64,000 nucleotides of DNA, from NCBI RefSeq assembly GCF_001953865.1, contig NZ_MQUQ01000014.1, positions 180,849 through 244,848 of the forward strand, written 5' to 3'. Below are positions 1 through 7,158 of this stretch, piece after piece (the stretch's first letter is position 1; every line of letters starts with the position of its first letter). The notes beneath the pieces are model-generated. The model saw only the letters and a program-made list of their open reading frames with translations, was not told the origin of the DNA and ran no database searches. This DNA is from Amycolatopsis coloradensis (GTDB lineage Bacteria; Actinomycetota; Actinomycetes; Mycobacteriales; Pseudonocardiaceae). A program made the position numbers and the translations under genes.

Positions 1-23
1 CCCTTCACGCGCCATCGTTGCGC

Positions 24-1100
24 TCAGGCCAGCCCGAAGAGTTCTTCGTACCGTGCAGTCATCATGTGTGACCCCTTGATATCTGACGTCGTCGCCGCGT
101 CGAGGACGCCCACCTCTTCCGTGTAGGTCGCGCCGCCGGAAGGTCCGAGCGGCAGCGAGATCATCGGCCCGCCCGGTGTGTGGGTCCGCAGCTTGCCGCC
201 TTCGATCAGTGCCCGGATGTTGGCGACGACGACTTCCGCGTGGTCACCGGCCACCTTCGCCAGTTTCCCCTCCGGCAGCGCGGTGATGTCGCCGAGCGCG
301 AAAATCCGTGACTGCCCAGGAAGCCGCAGGTCGGCGTCCACCGTCACCTGCCCGTTCGGCTGCCGCGCCGTGGCGAGATCGCCGTCGAGGTAGGCCGTGT
401 GCGGTGCGCCGCCGAAACACTGGAACCACAGGTCGGCGGTCACCTCACCGCCGCCGGTGAGACCCGAGGTGAACGTCTTCGCCTGCCCCGGTTCCGACAC
501 CGGGGGCTCGGTCAGCGAAGTGCCGAGCAGGAGTTCGACACCCAGTTCGTCGAGCTGACGGCGAACCTCCGCGCGGAACTCGTCCGGGAAACCGGGCAGG
601 ATGTCCGCGGCCGGGTCGACGATCGTCACGGATTTCTCCGGCCACACCGCCTTGATCTCGCCGGCCAGCTCGAGTCCCACCGGGCCCGCGCCGAGCAGCA
701 GCACCCTCTCCGCGCCCGCGAGTTCCTCCCGCGTGGCACGGATCTTCGCCTTCGCCGAGGCGCTGTCCTGGAAATCGATCTTCGCCGGGAACGGGTACGC
801 CGAACCGGTCGCCAGCACGAGATAGTCCGGTGTGAGCCGGTCGCCCGACGCGAGCGTGACGCCGCCCTGGTCGATGCGCGCCGCGCGATCGCGGAGCACC
901 TGTCCCCGTTCGAGAAGGCGGGAGTACGGGTAGAAGAGCCGATCCGTCCACTCGGGATCGACGAGCCCGCGCAACGCGGCGACGTGGTGGACGAAGTCCT
1001 CGCGCGGCTCGACGAGGACGACGTCGGTGAACGAGTCCAGTTCCTTGGCGACGGTGGTTCCGCCGTATCCCCCGCCGATGACGGCCACGGTCGTGGTCAT
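24..1100 (-). CDS. NAD(P)/FAD-dependent oxidoreductase, NDH-2/AIF-like
   Basis: 358-residue pyridine nucleotide-disulfide oxidoreductase. The N-terminal FAD Rossmann motif is VIGGGYGGTTVAKEL, the second (NADH-side) nucleotide motif is LLGAGPVGLELAGEI at about residues 137-151, and the ATG-type FAD motif FALGDIT sits near residue 265. There is no redox CxxxxC pair, so it resembles the NDH-2/AIFM2 quinone-reductase group rather than disulfide reductases. It probably passes electrons from NAD(P)H to a quinone or another small acceptor. It is divergent from the MarR gene, with a palindromic operator between them, so it is the likely MarR target. The acceptor is unknown. Confidence 0.85.
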   Translation of the reverse strand: MTTTVAVIGGGYGGTTVAKELDSFTDVVLVEPREDFVHHVAALRGLVDPEWTDRLFYPYSRLLERGQVLRDRAARIDQGGVTLASGDRLTPDYLVLATGSAYPFPAKIDFQDSASAKAKIRATREELAGAERVLLLGAGPVGLELAGEIKAVWPEKSVTIVDPAADILPGFPDEFRAEVRRQLDELGVELLLGTSLTEPPVSEPGQAKTFTSGLTGGGEVTADLWFQCFGGAPHTAYLDGDLATARQPNGQVTVDADLRLPGQSRIFALGDITALPEGKLAKVAGDHAEVVVANIRALIEGGKLRTHTPGGPMISLPLGPSGGATYTEEVGVLDAATTSDIKGSHMMTARYEELFGLA

Positions 1101-1135
1101 GAGCTCCCCTAGTTCGCAGTGCGGAATGTTTGTAC

Positions 1136-1156
1136 TACGAACTACAGTAGTTCGTA
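1136..1156. promoter_or_regulatory. 21-bp perfect palindrome, probable MarR operator
   Basis: Arms TACGAACTAC and GTAGTTCGTA flank a single central A. It lies in the 86-nt gap between the divergent oxidoreductase and MarR genes, where a MarR-family dimer would control both. Extra half-site-like copies (GTACTACGAAC, GTACTCCGAAC) sit on each side. Binding by this MarR protein is inferred from position and symmetry. Confidence 0.7.
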
Positions 1157-1186
1157 CTCCGAACGACCGTCAAGTAGGCTGGGTGC

Positions 1187-1612
1187 ATGACCACGGCCGA
1201 AGACCTCGGATTCGCGACGGCGCTCGTGCGGCTCTCGCATCTCGTGCAGCGGGCTTTCATCGACGTCGGCCGGTCCCACGACCTCACGCCGCAGCAGGCG
1301 CAGCTGCTCTGCGTGCTGGCGCAGGGGGAGACGGGCGTCGGGATGACCGAACTCGGCCGGCTGCTGAACCTGGAGAAATCCAGCGTCACCGGCCTGGTGG
1401 ACCGGGTGCAGCGGCGCTCGCTCGTCGAGCGGGTCGCGGATTCCTGTGATCGCCGGGCGCTGAAGATCACGCTGACCGAGGAGGGCCTCCGGCTGGCGAA
1501 CGCCGCTCACGAAGGTGTCGTCGAGAAGCTGGAGGAGATGGCGGCGGAACTCCCGGTCGAACAACGGGAGGCGATCGCGGCGGCCGCGTGGCGGATGGCG
1601 CCCGAAGACTGA
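1187..1612 (+). CDS. MarR-family transcriptional regulator
   Basis: 141 residues, the usual MarR length. The winged helix-turn-helix is in the middle (GMTELGRLLNLEKSSVTGL, then the wing VERVADSCDRRALKITLTEEG), flanked by dimerisation helices. MarR proteins usually repress themselves and a divergent neighbour until a phenolic or oxidising ligand releases them. The neighbour here is a flavin oxidoreductase, suggesting a response to quinones or redox-active compounds. The ATG at 1187 is about 30 nt past the palindromic operator. Confidence 0.85.
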   Translation: MTTAEDLGFATALVRLSHLVQRAFIDVGRSHDLTPQQAQLLCVLAQGETGVGMTELGRLLNLEKSSVTGLVDRVQRRSLVERVADSCDRRALKITLTEEGLRLANAAHEGVVEKLEEMAAELPVEQREAIAAAAWRMAPED

Positions 1613-1613
1613 G

Positions 1614-1985
1614 TCAGTGCCAGGCGGCGGCGAGGAGGAGCCCGGCCGCCGCGGCACCGATGCCGGCGACCATCGTGACGCCGACGTTCAGCGCGGCGCG
1701 CCGCCGTGCCTTGCCGGTGACCAGGAGCAGCGTCTCGTATCCGAAGGTCGAGAACGTGGTGAGCCCACCGCAGAACCCGACGGCCAGCAGCGAGCGGACC
1801 GGGTCCGGCTGGCCGCCGTGCAGGGCCCAGCCGGTGAGGACGCCGAGGGTCGCCGAGCCCACGACGTTGACGGCCAGCGTGCCCCACGGGAAGGCGGTGC
1901 CTCGCCACGCCCGCATCCGCAGATCGGCCAGATAACGCAGGATCGCGCCGAGTCCGCCACCGAGCGCGACGAAAAGGACGGTCAT
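1614..1985 (-). CDS. crcB: Fluoride channel CrcB/Fluc, subunit 1
   Basis: 123-residue membrane protein with four hydrophobic helices and CrcB signatures: GGGLGAILRY at the N-terminus, the Asn-containing TLAVNVVGS segment, and GFCGGLTTFSTFGYE. Fluc channels are dual-topology dimers that export fluoride. Its ATG overlaps the stop of the second crcB copy (ATGA at 1982-1985), so the two are translationally coupled and may form a heterodimer, as paired CrcB proteins of Gram-positive bacteria do. Its stop is 1 nt from that of the convergent MarR gene. Confidence 0.9.
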   Translation of the reverse strand: MTVLFVALGGGLGAILRYLADLRMRAWRGTAFPWGTLAVNVVGSATLGVLTGWALHGGQPDPVRSLLAVGFCGGLTTFSTFGYETLLLVTGKARRRAALNVGVTMVAGIGAAAAGLLLAAAWH

Positions 1986-2392
1986 TTCCTCACCGCGCGG
2001 ATGATTTCGTGTCCGGCGTAGACCGCTACCAAGGCGGCGGCGACCGTGCCGAACGCGTAGGCCATCCCGGTGAACGGATGCCCCGTCGTCACAAGATCGA
2101 GTGAGTCCGTCGCGTAGGTCGAAAACGTGGTGTAGCCGCCCAGGATCCCGACCCCGAGGAAGGGCCGCAGCAGCCGGTGCGGGTCGGCCGCCGCGGTCAG
2201 CAGCGCCATCAGGACACCGATCAGCAGACAGCCGGAAACGTTGGTGACAAAGGTCGACAGCGCGAACTGGTCTCGAGGATGGGGGAGCGCGACCGACAGG
2301 CCGTAGCGGGCGATGCCGCCCAGCGCGCCACCCGCGCCGACGGCCGCGAGCACGTCCCAGCACGGGCGCGGGACGGATGCCGGATCAGCCAT
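1982..2392 (-). CDS. crcB: Fluoride channel CrcB/Fluc, subunit 2
   Basis: 136-residue CrcB paralogue with GALGGIARYGLS, TFVTNVSGCLLIG and GILGGYTTFSTYATD, matching the same motifs in the next gene. It is the first gene of a two-gene fluoride export operon. I placed the start at the ATG at 2392; a GTG at 2434 would add 14 residues. Neither has a clear ribosome-binding site. No fluoride riboswitch was recognisable in the upstream 130 nt. Confidence 0.88.
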   Translation of the reverse strand: MADPASVPRPCWDVLAAVGAGGALGGIARYGLSVALPHPRDQFALSTFVTNVSGCLLIGVLMALLTAAADPHRLLRPFLGVGILGGYTTFSTYATDSLDLVTTGHPFTGMAYAFGTVAAALVAVYAGHEIIRAVRK

Positions 2393-2564
2393 GGACGGCA
2401 GCTTAGAACCGCTGTCCGAGTGAACAAGCGTCACGGTGTCGAAGATCGCTCACAAGGCCGTTTTTCCCTGCTGGGCGGTGAATTTTCTGAAAACGTGTCG
2501 TACGCTTGGCGACGCTCCAGGCCGATTTTCGGTCCGTCCGCTCGTCTGAGAAAAAGGTGGCAGG

Positions 2565-2696
2565 ATGGCACAGGAACAGTCAGGTACGCAGGCTCCCGAC
2601 AGCGGTTTGCTGCTGGAGGTCGAGATGATCCCGGCCGCGGTCGACCGCGGGAAGGCCAACGGCGCGGCAGCCGACAACGACGGCAACGACGGCTGA
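2565..2696 (+). CDS. Small peptide, candidate RiPP precursor for the adjacent JmjC oxygenase
   Basis: A 43-residue ORF with ATG start and a purine-rich Shine-Dalgarno (AAAAAGGTGG, 2551-2560). The N-terminal two thirds carry the amphipathic segment LLLEVEMIPAAV; the last 13 residues are low-complexity Ala/Asn/Asp/Gly (ending DNDGNDG). The stop codon directly abuts the GTG of the JmjC protein (TGAGTG), implying coupled synthesis. Small size, leader-like front, compositionally simple tail and tight linkage to a hydroxylase-fold enzyme suggest a modified peptide. There is no signal peptide and no recognised family. Function is inferred. Confidence 0.55.
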   Translation: MAQEQSGTQAPDSGLLLEVEMIPAAVDRGKANGAAADNDGNDG

Positions 2697-3878
2697 GTGC
2701 CCGAAACGCCGACACTGGCTGACCTCGTTGCTCCGCTCGGGGTCAGCCAGTTCTTCCAAGACGTCCAGGGTGAGACCTATCGCCGTTTCGAAGGCCGCGC
2801 GGGCCGGTTCGCCGACCTGCTGCCCTGGCCGGCGCTGAACGCGATCCTCCGGCAGCATCGCCTGGAGTTCCCGCGGCTGCGCCTGGCACTCGATGGCACC
2901 CCGGTGCCCATGGAGGGCTACACCGATCTCGTCCCCACCCGCCGCAGTGGCACCGTTCCCCGCCTGCGGGCCGCTCCGTTCACCGAGCATCTCCGCGGTG
3001 GCGCGACGATGGTGCTCGACGCCATCCAGGAACTCAGCGACCCGATCGGCGATCTCGCGCGGGGTCTCGAACACGACCTCCGCGAAAGCGTGCAGGTCAA
3101 CCTGTACGCGGGCTGGGGTGTGACCCATGGCTTCGACGTGCACTGGGACGACCACGACGCGTTCATCGTCCAGGTCGCCGGCCGCAAACGCTGGCGGATG
3201 CACGGCCCGACCAGGCCCGCTCCACTGCACCGCGACGTCGAACAACCCGAGCGCCCCGGTGAGCCGATCGACGACTTCGTCCTCGAAGACGGCGACGTCC
3301 TCTATGTCCCGCGCGGGCACTGGCACGACGTCACCGCGGTGGGGGAGATGTCGCTGCACCTCACGCTCGGTTTCAGCCCGGCCACCGGGATCGACCTGGT
3401 GTCCTGGCTCGCCGACAAGCTGCGGGCGAGCACCGCGTTCCGGCAGGACCTTCCGAGATTCGGGACGGCGGAGGAGCGCGCGGCCCGTGCCGCCGCCCTG
3501 CGCGCGGAACTGGAAGCCACGCTGACCACCGACGTCGTCGACAGGTTCCTCGCCGAGCGCGACTCGTCGGCCCCGGCGCATCCGCGGGTCGGGCTGCCCT
3601 GGGCGGCGACCCCCGGCCTCCTGCCGGACGGAGACGAGACCGAGGTCCGGTTCCTCGTCCCGAGGGCGGTGCTGGAAGAAGGCGACGGCCGGGTGACCCT
3701 GCTCGCCGACGGCAAGCGGTTCGTCTTCGCGGACGCCGCCGCCCCGGTGCTGAAGGCGCTGCTCGACGGCACGCCTCAGGCGATCAAGCGACTCGCCGAG
3801 CTGTCCGAACTCGATCGGGGGACCCTGCGGGCGTTCCTCGGTGAGCTGACCACGCGAGGGCTTCTCTCGATCGGCTGA
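2697..3878 (+). CDS. JmjC/cupin_4-type Fe(II)/2-oxoglutarate oxygenase
   Basis: 393 residues built like bacterial ribosomal oxygenases (ROXA/NO66 type): an N-terminal cupin/JmjC barrel and a C-terminal winged-helix region (about residues 330-393). The metal triad is visible as the HxD in HGFDVHWDDHD (about residues 143-153) and the distal His in YVPRGHWHDV. Such enzymes hydroxylate protein side chains with Fe(II), O2 and 2-oxoglutarate. GTG start, zero spacing after the 43-residue peptide gene. Substrate could be that peptide or a ribosomal protein; linkage favours the peptide. Confidence 0.8.
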   Translation: MPETPTLADLVAPLGVSQFFQDVQGETYRRFEGRAGRFADLLPWPALNAILRQHRLEFPRLRLALDGTPVPMEGYTDLVPTRRSGTVPRLRAAPFTEHLRGGATMVLDAIQELSDPIGDLARGLEHDLRESVQVNLYAGWGVTHGFDVHWDDHDAFIVQVAGRKRWRMHGPTRPAPLHRDVEQPERPGEPIDDFVLEDGDVLYVPRGHWHDVTAVGEMSLHLTLGFSPATGIDLVSWLADKLRASTAFRQDLPRFGTAEERAARAAALRAELEATLTTDVVDRFLAERDSSAPAHPRVGLPWAATPGLLPDGDETEVRFLVPRAVLEEGDGRVTLLADGKRFVFADAAAPVLKALLDGTPQAIKRLAELSELDRGTLRAFLGELTTRGLLSIG

Positions 3879-3920
3879 AAGTCACAAGGGACGAGGAGTG
3901 TGCAAGGAGCTCGGTCGGGG

Positions 3921-3939
3921 TAAGTTAAGGCATGCCTAA
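3921..3939. promoter_or_regulatory. IdeR/DmdR-like iron box
   Basis: TAAGTTAAGGCATGCCTAA matches 13 of 19 positions of the actinobacterial iron-box consensus (TTAGGTTAGGCTAACCTAA) and has the palindromic core AGGCATGCCT. It lies 25 nt before the start of an iron-sulfur protein gene, consistent with repression under iron-replete conditions. Binding is inferred. Confidence 0.5.
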
Positions 3940-3963
3940 GGTGACGTCCGGGGGGAGTGGCCG

Positions 3964-4911
3964 ATGACCGCACAACTCTCGGACACCCCCGCGCCGCCCG
4001 CCGCGTTGCCGGGTTGCGCGACCGTCGCGCGCATGCTGGGCGCGAGCCCCGCCGGCACCGCGGCCGACATGCGCTGCTGGCTGCTCATCGAGCAGCCGGG
4101 CCCCTGGCCCGCGGACGCGCTGGAAGACGTCCTCGACGAGGCCTTCACCGCCGAGCGCCGTGAGCTGCTCGAGAACTTGAGACGCTCACACGGGCTCCGT
4201 CCGCTGCTGATCCGCCGTCCGGGCAAGCATCGGCGCGACCCGGATCGCCCTCGTGCCGTCTACGTCGGCGGGGGCGAGCCGGGCAACCGCTGGCTGGAGC
4301 GCCTGGAGATCCGAGACCTGGGCGACTTGGCCGGGCTGGACCTCCAAGCGGTCGCGGACGGCGTCGGCGGACTCGGCACCCGCGTGGACGGCCCGCTGTT
4401 CCTGGTCTGCACACACGGCACCAAGGACCTGTGCTGCGCGGTGCTCGGCCGCCCACTGGCCTCGGCGCTCAACATCAACCACCCTGGCCGGTCCTGGGAG
4501 GTCAGCCACGTCGGCGGCGACCGCTGGGCCGGCAACCTCCTCGTGGTCCCCGACGGTTTCCTGCACGGCCAGCTCAATCCGGACGAGGCGGGGCTCGTCG
4601 CCAAGGCCGCCCTGCGGGGGCAGGTCGAACCGGATCAGCTCCGCGGCCGCACGTCCGCGCGGACGGCATGGGCGCAATACGCGGAGATCGCGATCCGGCG
4701 GCAGCTGAACCTGTCCGGTTTGGACGACGTGCTCGCCCTCCAGGAAGAGCCGCTGCTCGAATCCGACGCGCGGGTGGTCACCGTGCGCGGCGGCGAGAAC
4801 TTCTACTCGGTGACGGTGCGCCGCCGGTCCGCGACGCCGCGCGGGGACAGCCGGTGCGCCGGTCTCATCCAGCCCGCCGGATACGTCACGGACGAGATCA
4901 CGAAGCTCTGA
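3964..4911 (+). CDS. Sucrase/ferredoxin-like (Apd1-type) iron-sulfur protein
   Basis: 315 residues with the Suc_Fer-like thioredoxin-fold domain across the centre. The cluster segment CTHGTKDLCCAVLG gives the cysteines, and SHVGGDRWAGN supplies a His. In yeast Apd1 the second His of this HxxxH motif ligates the [2Fe-2S] cluster; here it is Asp, a variant that may be normal in actinobacteria. Probable redox or iron-handling role. It stands alone, with an iron-box-like site upstream and a stem-loop 12 nt past its stop. Confidence 0.75.
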   Translation: MTAQLSDTPAPPAALPGCATVARMLGASPAGTAADMRCWLLIEQPGPWPADALEDVLDEAFTAERRELLENLRRSHGLRPLLIRRPGKHRRDPDRPRAVYVGGGEPGNRWLERLEIRDLGDLAGLDLQAVADGVGGLGTRVDGPLFLVCTHGTKDLCCAVLGRPLASALNINHPGRSWEVSHVGGDRWAGNLLVVPDGFLHGQLNPDEAGLVAKAALRGQVEPDQLRGRTSARTAWAQYAEIAIRRQLNLSGLDDVLALQEEPLLESDARVVTVRGGENFYSVTVRRRSATPRGDSRCAGLIQPAGYVTDEITKL

Positions 4912-4923
4912 CCTCCCGCAAGT

Positions 4924-4973
4924 CGTCCTCTGGTTGCGGTACTTGCGCGCTCAACCACCGCAATCAGAGGACG
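4924..4973. terminator. Stem-loop, family A intergenic inverted repeat
   Basis: Two 17-nt arms with one mismatch (first arm CGTCCTCTGGTTGCGGT) around a 16-nt loop, 12 nt after the Suc_Fer stop. The same arms and a similar 16-nt loop recur at 24921-24982, so this is a dispersed repeat that may double as a terminator. There is no U-tract. Confidence 0.6.
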
Positions 4974-4997
4974 AAACGCGGCAGAGATCACCCGCGT

Positions 4998-5013
4998 TCG
5001 AACACCTGTTTGA
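4998..5013. promoter_or_regulatory. LexA (SOS) box 1
   Basis: TCGAACACCTGTTTGA fits the actinobacterial SOS box TCGAAC-N4-GTTCGA with one mismatch. It lies 32 nt upstream of the radical SAM start. A TTGACA-like -35 overlaps it at 5010-5015. Confidence 0.7.
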
Positions 5014-5021
5014 CACTTGTC

Positions 5022-5037
5022 TAGAACGTGTGTTCGA
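5022..5037. promoter_or_regulatory. LexA (SOS) box 2
   Basis: TAGAACGTGTGTTCGA fits TCGAAC-N4-GTTCGA with one mismatch. It sits 24 bp centre-to-centre from box 1, close to two helical turns, and 8 nt before the GTG at 5046. This is why I prefer 5046 to the GTG at 5028, which lies inside this box. Confidence 0.65.
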
Positions 5038-5045
5038 CTGGCCGG

Positions 5046-6953
5046 GTGCGATGGGACAGACAGCGGGTGGACGGCGGCGAGCCGGTCCTGCCCGGATTGG
5101 ACGGGTTGCGGCGCTCGGTGCGCGCGCCCGAGTTCGACGGCGTCACCTTTCACGAGGTGCACGCCAAATCGGTGCTGAACAAGGTGCCCGACGGTTCGGG
5201 GGTCCCGTTCGGCTGGACGGTGAACCCGTACGGCGGGTGCTCCCACGCGTGCACGTACTGCCTCGAAGGCGGGACGCCGGTCCTGATGGCCGACGGCCGG
5301 GCGAAACCGTTGGCGGAGCTGGCGCCCGGCGACGAGATCTACGGGACGCGAGGGCGCGGCGCGGGACGTCGCCTGGTGCCCACGACCGTCCTCGCGCACT
5401 GGTCGACGCTCAAACCGGCGTACCGCCTGACCCTCGACGACGGCACGTCCATCGTGGCCAGTGGTGACCACCGGTTCCTCACCGGCCGCGGGTGGAAGCA
5501 CGTCACGGGCTCCCGCTTCGGCGCGGCGCAGCGGCCGCATCTGGTCGGGGGCACGGAACTCGTCGGGGTCGGGAAGTTCGCCCGCACCCCGGACGACACC
5601 CTCGGCTACCGCGCCGGGTTCCTCTGCGGGATGCTGCGGTCCGGCGGGTTCTCGGCCGAACAGGCCGCCGCGGACCGCGCGCTCAAGTACCTGCCAGACT
5701 TCGGCGCGTCGGTCGGCTTCGTGCAGGTGCCGCCGTCGCCGGATTCCCATTGGCAGCGCGGATTCCTGGCCGGGTTGTTCGACCTCGCCGGCAGCTACCG
5801 GCACGGCGCGCTGCGCGTCACCCACGACGAGCAGGACATCGTCTCGACCTTCTGCGCCGCGCTCGACAACTTCGGCTTCCGTTACGTGAAGACCGAAAAC
5901 GTCAAGTTTCGTCCATTGTGGACGGTTCAGCTGCTCGGCGGGCCGTCGGAGGAGATGCGCTTCTTCCACCTCGCCGATCCCGCCGTCGGCTGGAAACGGT
6001 CGCTCGACGGCCTCGCCATCGGCCGGACCCGGCGGAAGGTCGCGTCCGTCGAGGCACTCGGCATCGAGCTGCCCCTGTTCGACATCACCACCGGCACCGG
6101 CGACTTCATCGCCGACGGCATGGTCACGCACAACTGCTTCGCGCGGAACACCCACACGTACCTGGATCTCGACTCCGGGCGGGACTTCGACACCCAGGTG
6201 ATCGTCAAGGTCAACGCGCCCGAAGTGCTGGCCGCGCAACTACGGCGGCCGAGCTGGTCACGCGAGCACGTCGCGATGGGCACGAACACCGACCCCTATC
6301 AGCGTGCCGAAGGCCGGTACCGGCTGATGCCGCGCATCATTGCCGCGCTGGCGGATTCGGGCACGCCGCTGTCCATCCTGACGAAGGGCACCGTGCTGGC
6401 CAGAGACCTGCCGTTGCTGGAGTCGGTGTCGAAGGACGTGCCCGCCGGGCTGGCGATCTCCCTCGCGCTGCTGGACGAGGGGCTGCAACGTCGCCTCGAA
6501 CCGGGAACGCCGAGCCCGAAGGCGAGGCTCGAACTGATCCGCAAGGCACGCGACGCCGGGCTCCCGTGTTCGGTGCTGGTCGCCCCGGTGCTGCCCTACC
6601 TGACCGACTCGGCGGAAGCGCTCGACGCCTTGTTCGCCCGGCTGGCCGAGGCGGGCGCCACGCGGGTCACCGTCCTCCCGCTCCACCTGCGGCCGGGCGC
6701 GCGGGAATGGTTCGCGCGCTGGCTCGGCCGGGAACATCCGGAACTGGTGCCGAAGTACCGGGAGCTGTACTCGCGCGGCGCCTATCTCCCGAAGTCCTAC
6801 CGGGAGCGGCTGGGGACCCGTGTCGGTCCGTTGTTGCGCCGTCACGACTTCGGTTCCCGTGCGGACGACGGGGAGCGAATGCAGGTGACGATGCCCGTGC
6901 AGCGAGCGGGGGAGGTGGACTTGCCCGCGGCGGAGCAACTCAAGCTGCTGTGA
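5046..6953 (+). CDS. Rv2578c-family radical SAM protein containing an intein
   Basis: 635-residue precursor; the host protein is about 343 residues after splicing, matching Rv2578c. Extein features are FDGVTFHEVHAKSVLNKVP, the cluster CSHACTYC (C65, C69, third Cys supplied at the splice junction), FARNTHTYLDLD and MGTNTDPYQRAEGRY. The family is related to spore photoproduct lyase and reductively cleaves SAM with a [4Fe-4S] cluster. Two SOS boxes upstream point to DNA-damage induction. The start at GTG 5046 (RWDRQ...) matches the family N-terminus; GTG 5028 would add six residues. Substrate unknown. Confidence 0.88.
   Translation: MRWDRQRVDGGEPVLPGLDGLRRSVRAPEFDGVTFHEVHAKSVLNKVPDGSGVPFGWTVNPYGGCSHACTYCLEGGTPVLMADGRAKPLAELAPGDEIYGTRGRGAGRRLVPTTVLAHWSTLKPAYRLTLDDGTSIVASGDHRFLTGRGWKHVTGSRFGAAQRPHLVGGTELVGVGKFARTPDDTLGYRAGFLCGMLRSGGFSAEQAAADRALKYLPDFGASVGFVQVPPSPDSHWQRGFLAGLFDLAGSYRHGALRVTHDEQDIVSTFCAALDNFGFRYVKTENVKFRPLWTVQLLGGPSEEMRFFHLADPAVGWKRSLDGLAIGRTRRKVASVEALGIELPLFDITTGTGDFIADGMVTHNCFARNTHTYLDLDSGRDFDTQVIVKVNAPEVLAAQLRRPSWSREHVAMGTNTDPYQRAEGRYRLMPRIIAALADSGTPLSILTKGTVLARDLPLLESVSKDVPAGLAISLALLDEGLQRRLEPGTPSPKARLELIRKARDAGLPCSVLVAPVLPYLTDSAEALDALFARLAEAGATRVTVLPLHLRPGAREWFARWLGREHPELVPKYRELYSRGAYLPKSYRERLGTRVGPLLRRHDFGSRADDGERMQVTMPVQRAGEVDLPAAEQLKLL
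5259..6134 (+). other. Intein within the radical SAM cluster motif
   Basis: 292 residues in frame (precursor residues 72-363). It starts with Cys (CLEGGTPVLMADG, block A) and has the TxxH-type block B (ASGDHRFLTGRGWK). It ends in GDFIADGMVTHN, a His-Asn splice end, followed by Cys+1 (CFARN). The Cys removed and the Cys+1 are equivalent, so splicing regenerates CxxxCxxC. The centre has two LAGLIDADG-like segments, GFLCGMLRSGGF and FLAGLFDLAGS, in which the catalytic acidic residue (LAGLIDADG position 8) is Ser and Ala. The homing endonuclease is therefore probably dead while splicing blocks are intact. Confidence 0.9.
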
Positions 6954-7158
6954 GCAGGGTCCGCCTTCCTTCACGGACCAGCGCTCTCACCTGCGCCGAT
7001 CGCTTCCTTCCGCGCGATAGCGGAAAATCTTTCCCCGTCGCCCGGCGCGCCCTGTGAATCTTCTTACGTCGCAACGTATTCGGCCGTTTGGCTTAGTAAC
7101 TTGGCGGAAATCCTTTTCGTGCTTAATCTCGAAAGGACGAAAGGCGAGGAGGTGCCTG

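Noticed and set aside
2393..2564. Fluoride riboswitch upstream of the crcB pair
   Set aside because: I could not find the conserved pseudoknot pattern; the region more likely holds the promoter of the peptide-JmjC pair and of crcB.
5259..6134. Reading the intein as a separate inserted gene or frameshifted pseudogene
   Set aside because: It is in frame with both exteins, begins with Cys and ends His-Asn before Cys, so it is a splicing element.
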